Positions 24,356-39,562 of a stretch of 64,000 nt of DNA are shown one piece after another. A program made the position numbers and the translations under genes. The DNA is taken from assembly GCA_963978895.1 (NCBI GenBank), contig OZ022244.1:23977031-24041030 (forward strand), given 5' to 3'. The notes below the pieces were generated by a model. That model ran no database searches and had not been told where the DNA came from. It saw only the letters and a list, made by a program, of their open reading frames with translations. How positions within the stretch are numbered: the first letter of the stretch is position 1; each line of letters begins with the position of its first letter. The DNA is from Erpobdella octoculata (lineage: Eukaryota; Annelida; Clitellata; Hirudinida; Erpobdellidae).

Positions 24356-27300
24356 TGCAAACAAATATTTCAGTAAAAAATCTTAAAATTAACAAAAACA
24401 CGAAAATAAAATTCCCATTTAATATAAAATTAGAAACAATATAAATGATGACTCAGAAATAATTATTGTCCTAACAAAATAATTACAAAAGCAGTTCACT
24501 CAAAAAAGATAAACACACGTGAGAGATTGTATCGCACGTGAGAGATAGTATCGCACATGAGAGATTGTATCGCACAAAGACAGCTGTTTGTAAGCATGCT
24601 TTAAAAAATATTGAAATGACCTCTATGCAAGAAAGGGGACCACCAGAAAACAACATACACCAAGGGTAAGCAAGTTTTGCTTTTAAGCAGTTGCGATTTA
24701 AGAGAACACAGATTTATGCTTATTCATCCAACTAATTGCTTCTCTTTTTCAAGAAAACATTTTTTGAATCTAAAAATAAAAAGTTTCTTCCTTGTTTCCT
24801 TGAAATGTGTAAAAAAAAAGATTTTTTTCTCTTTCACTTTCAATTGGTACATAAATTTCAATTTCATTTTTGCAGTTCAAAAAAACATGCTTCCATGGAG
24901 CAACAATTTTATTCGTGTAATAAATTATTTTCTTTTCTTTTTTTTATCAGATTCAACTTTCACCTCCAAAAATATTTGCAAAGTTTTATATAAACAAAAA
25001 CCCACATCTAAAAATTAACACATGAAACATTCCATCGTGTAGAAATTAGAACCACCTTGTATCCTGGCAATTCTCCACCTTCCCCCGGTTTGGCCCCTTG
25101 AGCCATTTTAATCTGAAGTTCGTCAGCATGCGACAGGTAGGAACTTGTTACTCCAAATCTTCCAGAGGCAACCTGGAGAAGATATTGTAAACTTTACTCT
25201 CTCAAACATTATAAAAAGTTTGACTCAAAAATAAAGGAAGAGACACGATGAAATGGATGAGACTAACCTGTTTGATGGCGGATCTCGTGCTGTTGTTGAT
25301 ATCGGCGGAAAGATATCTGTCGGGATCTTCTCCACCCTCTCCGGTGTTACTCCTGCCACCGATTCTGTTCATCGCGATGGCAAGAGACGTGTGAGCTTCG
25401 TACGATATGCTTCCGAAACTCATCGCCCCTGGAAAAAATTTTTTTAAATAATTTTTTACCACTTTTCTATTGAGAAAAGCATTGGAACGTGAATGGCAAA
25501 CCGAAATCATTGACAACACACCTGTGCAGAATCTCTTGACGATGTTTACAGCTGGTTCGACTTCACTGATGTCAATGGAGGGCGAGTCATAAACAAAATC
25601 CATTTGACCTCTCAGGGTGCAGTACTTAGCACTTTCATTAGCAGTTTCAACAAACTTTGCAAAAGCTGTCACACTGTTTTCTCTTGTAGCATCCTGGAAA
25701 ATAAGCATAGAAATTAGAGTACTGCATGTGTCTATTTTTTCCCGGCCTGGCCAGTTTATATGCCAAAATTCCAGACTCGACGCAAACCGTGTCATAAGCC
25801 GAAATTCTAGACTCGTCATGGCCCATGCTAATTTGGACCCGGCTTAGCCCATTTTTACAGGCCTAAAATCCTCATAGATAAGACAAAAATGTTGGCACGG
25901 ACCTCGAAGTACTCTCATACACATCTACATCTTTCACATAGACATATAGACAAAAACACAAGAAATAAAAAATTGAAAAAATAAACAAAAAATAGTTGAG
26001 TAAATCAATAAGAATAATTACGAGTCAGTATGGATCTTATGACAGCTATCAATCACAGTGCTTTTCATATCTTAAAACCACCTCAACTGTTCTCGAGACT
26101 ATAACCATTCAATAGGCAGGTTTCTAATTTCTTGCTGAAATCTAATAAATCTTTCTGAAGAGTTTTACTGTATGATTGGAATCACTAGAAAATCTGTTTA
26201 GAGATTATACCAAGGTATAAGAGGTAGCTTTCAGGAAGTTGATAAATATGCACTATGTACTATTCAAAAAAGTTTTAGTAGTAAATTTATCATTGACAGA
26301 AAATGCATACCTGTAAATTGGCGATAGTCATCGGATCATTCATGTGCTTTTCACCTCCACCTCTCCAATGCAGGTATCCAGGTGTCGTCACCAGCTTGTT
26401 GTCGCATTCTCTGTCGGCGTAAGCGAAATTGTGTCGGTTCAAAGCCTGCAGAATCAACGAACAAACAATTACGGGCAAATTTATTCATAACTAGTTGATG
26501 TACATGGCATCATTTTGGTCCAGGGTAGGCACAATGGCATATAATTTTCAAAGTCTAACAACAATGAGAAGTTAATGGAAGAACGAAGCTCAACAAAACT
26601 CTCGCCAAATTAATCTCAGAAGAACTTCATACCTTTCTACAAAATTTCAGCCATGTTATCAACCCAGCATAGAAACTGATAACTTATTAACAGAGATACT
26701 TTTAATAAATTTTCCTATCAAAACAAAACCATGATAGTTGTATATATTTTATTATTTCTAACCGACTTATTAACATTTATCATTGATATTATATTAACCT
26801 CCAGAGCCAGAATTGCAAAGTTGGTTCCTCCGATCCTGGAAGGAACACCAGGAAAACATTTCTCGATGACTTCTTCTGCAAGACCGACTGCTTCAAATAT
26901 TTGAGCCCCCTACAAAAATATAAGCAATTTGAGCCCCCTACAAAAAATATAAACTATATGAGCCCCCTACAAAAAATATAAACTATATGAACCCCTACAA
27001 AAATATAAACAATTTGAGCCCCCTACAAAAAGTATAAACAATTTGAGTCCCCTAAAAGAAATATAAACAATTTAATAAATAACATGAATTTATTCTCCAC
27101 AATGAACTTAGTTTCAATTATCATATATTTAAATACATGACCCTCTAAAAAACAAAGTCTTAAATAAGAATCCTATACATAATTGTATTCACCTTGTAGC
27201 TGTGTAATGTACTGATCCCCATTTTGGCCATGACTTTAGCGATGCCATTTGCAGTGGCAAGTACATAATTTGAAACAATTTCCGTGTCTTCCAGAGGCGG

Positions 27301-30300
27301 GTCCAGTTTGTGCTGCCTTCGGAGGGCGTTGAGGGTTTCATAGACCAGGTAGGGACAAATTGCGTCTGCCCCGAATCCAAGAAGGACACAGAAATCATGT
27401 ACTTCTCTGACAGATTGAAAACATATAAGTGTTAAAATTAATTTAATGACAAAATAATCTAATATATACATTATTTATTTACTAAATAATTAAATTCGTT
27501 ATTATACAAATAATATAAGATTTAATTAAAATAAATAATAAAATTAAGATTTTTATATAAAATAAAATAAATTAAGAAGATGGATACAATATATCAAATC
27601 TTGATAAATAAAATTCCACATTCAAAGACTGTAAGCAGCTAACTAAATGCTCATTTATAAGACACACCTTGCAATACTTAAAGTTTAAAATCTAGATGGA
27701 TTGAAGATCAACAAAGTCATGTGTTTGTAAACACACGTGTGGTTAGTAGAAATGTGAATAAGAAAAAGTTGAATAATTTTAAATCCTTCAAAGTAAAAAG
27801 AAGAACACTCGAATATTAATTGCGTCACTTGACACTCGAGATGATAACAACTAATTATGCAATCAAACAGGTCACCTACCTGGCCTCTCCAGTCTCAACA
27901 ATCAGCGCCACCTTCATTCTCAACTTCTTCTTGATCAGGTGATTGTGAACAGCTCCAAGCGCAAGAACGGAACTTTAACGAACGACAAATATTTAATTTT
28001 GTTTATTCAATTTATACAAACGACGAATATTTAATTTTGTTTATTCAATTTATAAAAATTAGTTTTTTTATTATGATATTGCTCTTCCATTTTTTTATAT
28101 AGTCGAATGAATTAATTTTTATAAATAAAAATTATTTTTATAAATAAAAATTATTCCAGTTATTCTTGATGTTACGAGTAGCGAACAAAAACACGATGCA
28201 AAAAAATCTATAGGAACCTGATCGGCACCAGCCTCTTCCCGGCTTTCTTGTCAGAGAGAACGATGACTTGGAAGCCCTCCAGAGCTGCCTGCTCAGCTGT
28301 GTTGCAGATAGAATCAATGGCAGGCACAAGACCATCGATATCTTGATGGATCGGGTACATTATGTTGATCGTCTTTGTCTGTAGGCGTTAAATAGCAATC
28401 AATTAATTCATCCATTCATTCGTTCGCTACTTACTCAAAGCGATATTTAAGTGTGAAAAAGCCACTCGGTAAGATAATGATAAGTTGATAATCGTATCCT
28501 GTACAGTCAGAAGAAGATCACTTGATGATTTCAACTTTGATGATGATAACATTAATATGATAAAATCAGCGTGCAGTCGTGTTAGAGAAAATTTACAAAT
28601 GAAATTATAACCATCGGACAATTTTTGTACCAAAATGAGAATAATTTAAAATTAGCCAAACTTTTTTTATTTAATTAAAATAATTATACATTAATTTGAT
28701 ATAAGTTTATCTTTAAATCAAATAAAGAAAATTTGTTTTTAACTCTAAATTAACATTATTTGCTTACCCTCCATCCTTTGTAGGAAGTAAAAGTAATGAT
28801 GGACATGTCCTGTCTGGATAAGATTGGTTGTTCAAGCCAGAGTCTTCTGCATTGGTCTGCACTTGGATCCAAAATGTTATGCTCTGGACCGATGGGACAA
28901 GCCTGGAATAACACGTCTCAATACATACTATTATAGCTTCATGTCATCAAATAATTAATTTTTTAATATAACTTCAACAAATGAACAAAAATTAAATTTT
29001 ATAAAATTACTATAAAATTAATACAAAATTTAATAAAAATAATATAAAAATTATTAAATTAATATAAAATCAAATAAAATTATTATAAAATTAATATGAA
29101 ATTAAATAAAATAATTATAAATTAAATAAAATTAACATAAAATTAAACAAAATTAACAAAAAATTAACATAAAATTAACATAAAATTAAATAAAATTAAT
29201 ATAAAATAAGATCAACTCACCAAAGACATGACGATTTTCTCTCTGAAAGGATCAATAGGAGGATTGGTGACTTGTGCAAAGAGCTGTTTGAAGTATTCGA
29301 ACAAAGTGGGATTGTACTGAGACAAGCAAGCAAACGGAGAATCATTTCCCATCGAACCGAGAGACTCTTTTCTGAATAACGAAAAAACAAAAAAAAACTG
29401 ACATTCAGCGGTGTGTTGTTGATAAACGAATTTGCATGGAGAGATTTGCATAGGCGAGGATCAATTTGCATAAATAATGCAAATTAAACTGCACACACAA
29501 TATAGCATTATAAAACATCTTGTGGGCTGAATAAAATAAAATCATAAAAGGTGCTAGGATGGCCGAGTTGGAGTAACGTTAGGCTTTAATGCGTAAAGTT
29601 CACATGTTAACTCCCACTCGCTGCCTAGTAGCCCTTGTTATCAGAAATTAGCCAGTAAAATTGTTTTCCATGTAAAAGATTAGCGCCACCGAGCTCCATA
29701 GGAGGTGCTATATAAATATTCACATTGATTGGCGGTGGTGGCAAAGCGTTCGCCTGTCGACTTATAGGTCAGCTGTTCGAATCTCACCGGTGTCTCCATC
29801 GTAGCTCCCTCAAGCGAGGAGTTTACACGCATAGCTCAGGTTGAGTGTCTCGAGGGGCTAATTAACTCCTTTCACTAACCTAAAACAAAATTGAGTGAGA
29901 GACAAATATAATTTTAAAAAATTGTGCCAGCAAACGACCGACTGACTTGCTGACGACCATACTGAGAACGAGCATGTTAAGAATTTCCAGGTTCCATCCG
30001 AACATCGGCAGTCTACGATCTTCTTCCATGATGGAGCCTCTGTACTTGGTCATGTTGGCAGAACTGTCTCTTCTTTGAAGTCGTTTCTGACTCCTATGGT
30101 CGTGGTACAAGTCCGTCAGTGTGAAGGTCTGCAATAAAACAATATTTTTTTACCAATGCTTTTATTAACTCGTCGTCTCTGTTTCTCAGTCTGTCTGTTT
30201 CTCTGTCTGTTTCAAATCTTGCAATCAATTTTTGAGTCACTTCCTGATGATAGATTTTTTTCAAATTTTGCATACATGCTCAAAATAGAAGACAATGCAA

Positions 30301-32330
30301 TATTCAATTATTAGTTTTACAATAAGTCAATTAATTTAGTTAATTTTCTTGAGGATTTTATCGAGGGGTTTCTTGAGGGTTTTCTTGAGGGTTTTCTTGA
30401 GGGTTTTCTTGACCACAAAACGCTAACCGACTGGCAGACTATTTTACCAAGTTAACACGAACCACACTCACTGACCGCGATTCTCAAGCGTGTACGAAAT
30501 TTTCATGAAAATAGTTGAGATATTTAAATTCGATGCTTTTTGATGATATTTTTATTATTATTACCAAAGCTTTTATTAACTCGTCGTCTCTGTTTCTCTG
30601 TCTGTCTGTTTGTTTCTCTGTCTGTTTCAAATCTTGCAATCAATTTTTTAGTCACTTCCTGATGATAGATTTTTTTCAAATTTTGCATACATGCTCAAAA
30701 TAGAAGACAATGCAATATTCAATTATTAGTTTTACAATAAGTCAATTAATTTAGTTAATTTTAATTAATTTTGATATTTCGATATAATTAAGATATTTCG
30801 ACTTTAATATAAAATAAAAGAGTAATATAAGAAAAAATTGATTGCAAAATTTGTGTTTTAATTACATATAAGAGCATTGGTTTTAAAAATTCGTTTTTAA
30901 TTTACTGGTTTACTGGTGAATTTATATTCTTTTATAGTTTTCAAATTCATTAAAAAATAATAAAATTCCTTTAATTAAAAAAATGAAAAGTTGTAATTTC
31001 TTTCATTGGTATAATTTAAACGATGAATTTGAAACAGAAAATCTAATTTTACGTCTCTTAATAGAAACAATTGAGTCTACACGAACTTCATTTTTTAACC
31101 ATTCAACAACAGGATAGAGACTGCAAATGTCTTTCTTAATGTCATCATCTTTGATGAACAACTTCTTCTTTGTATCGACAAGTAGAAGACGACCGGGCTT
31201 CAACCTCCCCTTCAATTTCAAATAAATACACTTCAGAACAAGTTAAAGAATTATCCAAATTATAATGTAATTTAAGATAATTTGTAAAGTGTTCATCGAA
31301 TGACAAATAAAAGATAATGCATGTATAACAGAAATTAATTAAAAAATAACTTAAGAAACTTAAACCAGTCAGATAAATAATAATGATAATAAACCTTGAA
31401 AACAATTTCACTTGGATCAAGATCAGTGACACCAACTTCACTGGCCATGTACATATGATTTGATTTTGTAACATAAAATCTGGAAGGCCTCAAACCATTT
31501 CTGTCCAGTATGGCCCCGATGTAGCGGCCGTCCGTAAAAGTGAACAGAGCTATAAAAGACAAATGAACAATTAATTAATTAATTAATTAATTAATTAGAG
31601 GCGCGGGGGTGGAGCGGTAAAGTCTTGGACTTCTACACTCGAGGACCCGGATTTGAATCCCATGCAGAATCTCACATCTCGTAACTCCCTTGGGCAAGGG
31701 GTTCATTCTTACAGCTCAGGTCAACTCAGCCTTTCATCCACTTGTGGTCGAAAAACGACTACTAGCTTAGGCTGGGTAATAATGAGAAACAGCCTATGAA
31801 AAGCGTGGGTGGCAGGTAACTGTGTGATCTCAACGTGCTGCTTCCTGGCGCCTTAGTCGCTTGCCAATGCGCTTTAAATGCGGATTATTATTATTATTAT
31901 TAGAAATAAAGGTTAATTAATTGCTCCTTAAAACATACTGGACTTGATGTAATAAACAATAAAAACTCGCTCACCTGGTCCATCCCAGGGTTCCATGGTG
32001 TAAGCACTCCATCTGTAAAATGCCTTCTTCTGCTCCGACATGCATGAGTCGTTCTGCCATGCCTCGGGTACCATGGTTACGATCACCTGATCAGATTTAA
32101 TTGGTCCGTTTAATTGTTTCACTTTATTGGATTAATTTAATTGTTTTCATATAATTAACTACCAATCAGAATTAGTAATAACTTTTAATATTAGAAAATA
32201 AGTTATTTTTACAGTTTAGGGAGTTTTACTGTTACATCAGTTGTCTTCTTGAAAGCAACTTACATTAAAATGCTCATAATAATATCACATTATTTGATCC
32301 AATTGATAACAATGATGGTGGTGAGGATGA

Positions 32331-32364
<34 letters not shown>

Positions 32365-32384
32365 GGTGGTGGTGGTGGTGGTGG

Positions 32385-32427
<43 letters not shown>

Positions 32428-35400
32428 ATTAGTGATGATGACAATGATGATATTATGTTATAATAGAAATAATTGAATTCATTTACTTTCCATAAATTCT
32501 ATCAGGAATTCTTCAAATTATGCAGACAAATGATAAACAATAACATCAACTTGGTCAACACAAACAAGCCTCAACAGTCATATCATAGTCATTAAACCAA
32601 AACCTGACATTTTCACCATTATTGGGATAAGAATTGAGTAGGAAGAAGAACACAGTCTAACATTTTTATTCTACTGTTATGTAATGAGAAAATATTTTAG
32701 AAATCTTTTGTTAAGAAATGTTTTTAAAAGATTAGCAAAGTCTGCTTTTTCTCTGAAGAGTCTACAATAATGCTTAAAATCTTTAAGCACTCTCTTAATG
32801 CAGGATCAAGAGATTAATAAAAAAAAAAGATTAAAGTGCTGTAAACGTGGCAGGACGCAATAATTCAATAATTTCATTGAGCTGAAAATAAAATAAAATG
32901 AAATGAAACAACAACAACAACAAACCTCAGGCAACTGCCTCCCCCCTGCAACACTGAGGAACTCCAAGACATTATCGAAACTCCCCGAATCGGACATGCC
33001 GGCTTCGACCACCGGGAATAATTTGTTCAGATCGTCTCCGTAGAGAGAACTGTCCATGACCCCTTCACGGGCGTGCATCAAATTCACGTTTCCTTTCAAC
33101 GTGTTTATTTCTCCATTGTGTGCTACCACTCTGAAATCGAAAGAGACGCCGTTCACTTTTTTGTTCAATAATAAAATTATACATATTACATGTACATTTA
33201 TGCAATGCATGTATAATGTAATATTTTTCATGATATAACACATTAGTCCCCTCATTCCTCATTGGTTATAGAAAGTTAAATAAAAAAAATCGAAAATAAT
33301 AAAAGTTGAAATGCAATCATAATTGGTTGAACTTGTATGACCTTTGCGGATGAGCTCTCTCCCAGCTGGGGAAAGTGTTGGTGGAAAACCTTCCATGGAC
33401 AAGTGCCAAGTGAGTCTTGAATTTTGAATTGGTAAGGTCACTGAAGTACAACCACAGCTGATGAGTATTGAGCCATCCCTTTCAATAGATGTATTGACTT
33501 GAATGAGTACAAACAACATCAGAACAATGAATGACTAAAAAAGCAGATAGAACTAGCTAGCTGGTCTGATGAGGATGATGAATAACATTAAAAATTATTC
33601 ATTTCACTGAAGTTTCAAAAACAACACAAGCACCACACCACACAGTATTAAACAATGAGGGCTATAACAAGTTTCCTTCATTCATTCATTCAATCATACA
33701 CACACCTACACACATACGCACATACACACATACACACATACAGACACACACACACACACACACATACATACATACATACATACATACATACATACATACA
33801 TACATGCATGCATGCATGCATGCATGCATGCATACATACATACATACATACATACATACATACATACATACATACATACATACATACATACATACATACA
33901 TACATACATACATACATACATACATACATACATACATACATACATACATACATACATACATACATACATACATACATACATACATACATACATACATACA
34001 TACATACATACAGACATACATGCATACATACATACATTCACAAATTCATTCATTCATAACATGAGATTATAATTCATTCATTTTTTCTGGATCAATAACT
34101 TAATATTGGCCTTCTTGGCTTACATTAATATTTCACATGTGGTGTTGTGTTTGACACCAAACCCAGAGAATATAGAAATATATTACAATCAAACATCCTA
34201 TCAGTCTAGTAAGAGTATCTTTGAATTAATTTATACTAAAAAGGTTTTAATAAACCTTCCTTTATTAATAGCTTCTGTGGAGGTCTACGACTACATAGAC
34301 AAGTCAATTCAGAAAGGAGGAATCCCTGGTGTTCCTGGTTGCATCGAACATTCTACCATGATCTGGGAGTCTATAAAAAGAGCAAAACAAAATCGACTCA
34401 GTTTGCACGTCGTTTGGCTTGATCTTGCAAATGCTTATGGAGCGGTTCGTCACCAGCTGATTTGGAGAGCTTTAACGATGCACCATGTTCCAAAGTTCGT
34501 TATGGATATTCTACGACAGTATTTTCAAGATTTTCACCTGAGATTATCGACAAAGACGTGTTCAACCGATTGGTTTCGTCTTCAGGTCGGTATAGCCATG
34601 GGGTGCTCTATTTCTCCCATATTATTCGTGCTAGCAATGCAACTACTTCTGAATTCAGTTGGTGCAAGGGTAGAAGATGTTTATGTCGGCCGAGGTATTT
34701 TCATGCCACCTCTGAGAGCTTTCATGGACGACACGACAATTAGTTTGAATAAGTGTATTTCAATGAGACGGACACTTGATGTCTTCAGCGATCTACTCAA
34801 ATGGTGCGGAATGAGTTTTAAAGCATCTAAATCGAGAAGTCTCTCCCTGCGTCGCGGTAAAATTGATGAATACACCGTTTTCTCTGTTGATGGTAACAAG
34901 ATTCCAACAGTGAGCGACGAACCAGTGAAAAGTCTCGGGAGATGGTATTGTAAATCCCTGAATGACGTTGATCAGGGTGCTTCTATTCTCCGTATGGCAA
35001 CTGTCTCCATGGAAAGCATTAATGCTGCTCCGCTTCAGAGCAGGTTCAAAGTGTGGATTTTGCAATTTGTTTTAGTGCCAAGACTGCTTTGGCCTTTGAC
35101 AGTCTATGAAATTGGTCTGCAAGTTGTGGAGAAACTAGAAAGAAAGATAGCTCGTTTTACACGTCAATGGTTGGGTCTGCCTCCGGGATTGACGTCTGTG
35201 GCTTTCTACGGCAAAACAGCCAAGCTGAGACTTCCATTGCGGTCATTTGTTGAAGATTTCAAGATCAGCAAACTGAGAACTCAGATGATGCTCGATAATT
35301 CAACGGATCAGAGAGTCGCTGAGGTAAAACCAACTCTAATCTCAGGAACCAAATGGAATGCTAGGGTTGAAATAGAGAATGCCACGGTTTCTCTCCAGTG

Positions 35401-38400
35401 GACTGAAAGGACCGGAGCAGTTCAGTTGGGGCGGCATGGTGTTGGATGGAACCACCATCTCTGGTGGTCCAAGGCAAACGCTCAGGAAAGATCAGACTTG
35501 ATTGTTCAGGACAGAAAGCAAGCGATAGAAAGCGAGAGAGTTGTGAAGAGCGCACAATTGTCACAGCAAGGCGACTGGACCAGATGGGAGGAGACAGTTC
35601 AGCGGTCTCTGTCATGGGAAGATATATGGCGCTATGCTCCAGTGCGGCTATCGTTCCTCATTAGATCGATGTATGATCAGCTGCCAACAGCCAGCAATTT
35701 AAAGAAATGGAAATTAATTGAGAACGATGAGTGTCAGCTCTGCGGTCAGTCGCAGTCATTGATTCATATTCTTTCCTCCTGCTCCTATTCCCTTTCTCAT
35801 GGTAGATACACGTGGCGCCACAACCTTGTTCTCCAAAAGCTGCTGGGATTTGTAAAAGAGGCCTGCCGAAAAGCCAACTCAATGGAGGTGAAACCTAGGA
35901 GGAGGATTTATTTTTTGAGAGAGGGATTGCCGCAGCTAAATCGCCCAAAAAGAACCCTCACGGAAGGAGAGAATGTTTTCCATGCGGCGAACGACTGGAG
36001 GGTCTCTGCCGATCTGAAAACGGAAAAGTGCTTCCCAGTTTCAATAAAGGAAAGTGGAAAAAGGCCAGACATAGTTGTTTTTTCGAGTCTGGCCAAGACA
36101 TTTCTTCTCATCGAGTTGACAGTGCCTTGGGAAAGCAACATGGAGGCCAGTAACATCATGAAATTAGAAAGATACAGAGAATTGATGTTGGATTTGGAAG
36201 CAAATGGCTCAAGAGCTGAGCTTTTTGCTGTTGAGGTCGGAGCACGCGGTTTGGTTGGTAAATCTTTGCTAAAGTTGCTGCGGGCCCTGGGAATGTCTAA
36301 CAGAGAGCGGACCCGTGCAATTAAACAGATTTCTGAAGCAGCAGAATCGGCTTCATTCTGGATTTGGTCTCAAAGAGAGAAAAAAGAAGATTTTCCAAAT
36401 TTAGAAGCCGCTCTCTCCGCTCCGCAAGAATAGAATTGCTTCGTCTTTGTTTACGTGGCGATATTAAGTACCGCTACGAAAGCGAAGCCGTTATGTCGTC
36501 GAAGGTTTTCTCACTTGAATAGTCTGAATTTCTCTAAAGTCGCGAGTTTATTTGCATGACAAATATCTGCCACGATGCAAGGAATGATAGAAATTCGATG
36601 TCGGAAAAGAACAGAAACATTTTCTGCCGGAGGACGTTCGTCCGTCGAACGTGGCTCGCCCCCCTTAGAACGTCAAGAAATTAAAGAGCCGAAACGTTTG
36701 CTCGAGGGGGGGTTTTCTTCTGATGACCTCCACAGAAAAGCTCTTCAGGAGTGAACACACACACATACATACATACATACATACATACATACATACATAC
36801 ATACATACATACATACATACATACAGACATACATGCATACATACATACATTCACAAATTCATTCATTCATAACATGAGATTATAATTCATTCATTTTTTC
36901 TGGATCAATAACTTAATATTGGCCTTCTTGGCTTACATTAATATTTCACATGTGGTGTTGTGTTTGACACCAAACCCAGAGAATATAGAAATATATTACA
37001 ATCAAACATCCTATCAGTCTAGTAAGAGTATCTTTGAATTAATTTATACTAAAAAGGTTTTAATAAACCTTCCTTTATTAATAGCTTCATTCACCAGTTA
37101 TTAGACAAAAAATAGATTAAAATAAATTAAATTTCCATTTCTTTATCCCTCAATCAAGGATCTGCTAATTGTTTGTACAGCAGCCAGTTGCTTAACTACT
37201 ACATAAGAGCTATCCCCCCAGCAGCAGCTGATGATGATTCATAAGATCTGGCAAGCTGCAAACATCATGATGGTGCTGTAAAATAATTCTCAAAATTTCA
37301 TTGAAACTGAAAACTATCATAGTAAAACTAACAGAGCTGACGAGAGGGCCATTTAACTGTTTCTATATTTTTGAGTTGATTTACATTCAATCTAATTTTA
37401 AAAAATATATGTTAAACTAGAATGTATGCATAATTTGGTCACAATTACAGACCTTGTTAAAGTGGTTGTGCTCAAATAAACTTATAAATATCTTATATAT
37501 GTTACAAATAATAATAATAATAATAACAATATAATACAACAACCAGCTTATCCATATAGATAGCTTAATTAGAAACAACAATGGAATTTAAGTCAGTCAG
37601 TTTCCCTTTCAGGAGAACCAGGAAGCCATAACTTTGCATTCTCATATAAACCATCCAGTTGATTATTTCTCAGCATACATTTTACCTAATATCTCCTCGA
37701 TTATAATAATGAAATGAATATTAAATATAATATTCTTAAACAATATTATAATATTCTATTCAATATTACGTAAACGTATAAAGTTTCCACAAACTTTCAT
37801 TACAATTCCATTTCTGGAACATTCTTAAACTATATAACTGCATTTGTTTAACAAAAAAATAACAATAACTCTCGAGTTCAACCAAGCATTTTATAGAACC
37901 AATGCAAATTGTTGTATGGCACTAAATCCGTTCTAATTCCTGGCTGGTCCAAGTAGCAGCAGACAGACAGACAGAGAGACAGTCAGGCAGATAGTACACC
38001 TTACCAGCCTCTGAATGTATTATTGTATGTGTCTTGTTATAAACTGAACAGCTTTCCTCAGTTGAGCACCAGTCGAAGAAATGTATTGATTTTTTCTCAG
38101 GTATGCTCATTATGCACTCATTATGCCCAACATTCTGACATAAACAGTAAACAAGGCTCAGGGAAAAGCACTGGAAACAGCCCGCCCAGAAAGTTGCAGG
38201 ACGGTCTATTTATAGAATGGAAAAAATCAATATGCCTCAAAGAACACCTTCACGTCAACTGTCAATATATGACCTATTTTCTTAATTGAATACCTTTATA
38301 CTCTCAAGACACGCAAAACCTACTTGGATCACTTCAAGATCCACCTAAATGTTTATATATTTTTATTATTAAGAGATAAATCAAAATCGACATGGCATGA

Positions 38401-39426
38401 AACAGGTGCACTGACAATTAGAAGAGTTCAGAGGAAACTTTCAGATCAAAACATAAACAACATCAACAAAAATTACATAACAATGCAATACAGGTGATCC
38501 AATCGTAGAAAAACAAATGCTTAAGGCTTGAGCCATTCAACATGATATAACTAAACATCTCAGAAACAAACTTTGTAGACAACAACAGCTGATGAGAGAC
38601 TGCAGATGAAGAACCTCACATTGGTTTTGGCTCTTATAGTGTTCGAAGCCATCTTTCGAAGTTGATAGACCTTTTTTTAAATTAAAAAATTTAATTTTAA
38701 TAAGTGAAAAAAATAAAAAATTTTAAAAACTACGTGTGCTGTTGAAATATGTAAAATAAACATAATCAGAAGAATTCTTTTGAGGCAAGTTTTTTTTTCA
38801 GTCAGAAAATTACCAAATGAAACACAAGAAATAAAAATTTTCTTTAATTGGAACACAAATAATTATAATGATAATAGTAATATCAATTATTATAGAGTAA
38901 TACCTATTAAAATATGAAATATAATAATAATATTAATCCAAAAATAATTATAAAAAGGATTCAATAGAATATTATTCTTAACAGTTTATTAAAAAATTGT
39001 CAAATACAAATGGCACGTCAAGCAGCATTTCACTCATGGCAGCTGTGGTTGCAAAAAACAGGTTAAAGTTGTTTAATACAAAAAATAATCATATAAATAT
39101 ATTAAAATATCAATCATTCGCCCTTCACCTCTCTCATCCCCCCCCCCCTCCCTGCCTTGTACCAGACTGAACATACCACCACAAAAACATGCCTTAAATA
39201 GATATTTAATCCAATTTACTCAGATCAATTCACTTACCTGTCTCTTGAACGAATCCGCATCGCTGGGTTTTCCACCTGTCACGAACACCTGTTGGAAATT
39301 AATTTTTAAACCTCACAAGGAGTATGTATTCATCAAACATTCTCAATGTTTTATGTGTATATACATTTTAGGAATAAATTCAATAATCACCACAAATTAA
39401 TTTTTTGTTCAAGATGATGATGATGC

Positions 39427-39508
<82 letters not shown>

Positions 39509-39526
39509 GATGATGATGAAGACGAC

Positions 39527-39562
<36 letters not shown>

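Noticed and set aside
29550..29880. Functional tRNA genes from the A/B boxes
   Set aside because: Only the promoter boxes match. Acceptor and anticodon stems do not close and each unit continues into a SINE body.
33650..34072. Frames encoding HTYIHTYI or MYVCMYVC repeats
   Set aside because: They arise from the TACA microsatellite in all three phases on both strands.
34106..34275. N-terminal part of the long frame leading into the LINE reverse transcriptase
   Set aside because: This piece lies in the 265-bp flanking repeat and is also present without RT at 36919. It is host flank read through by chance.
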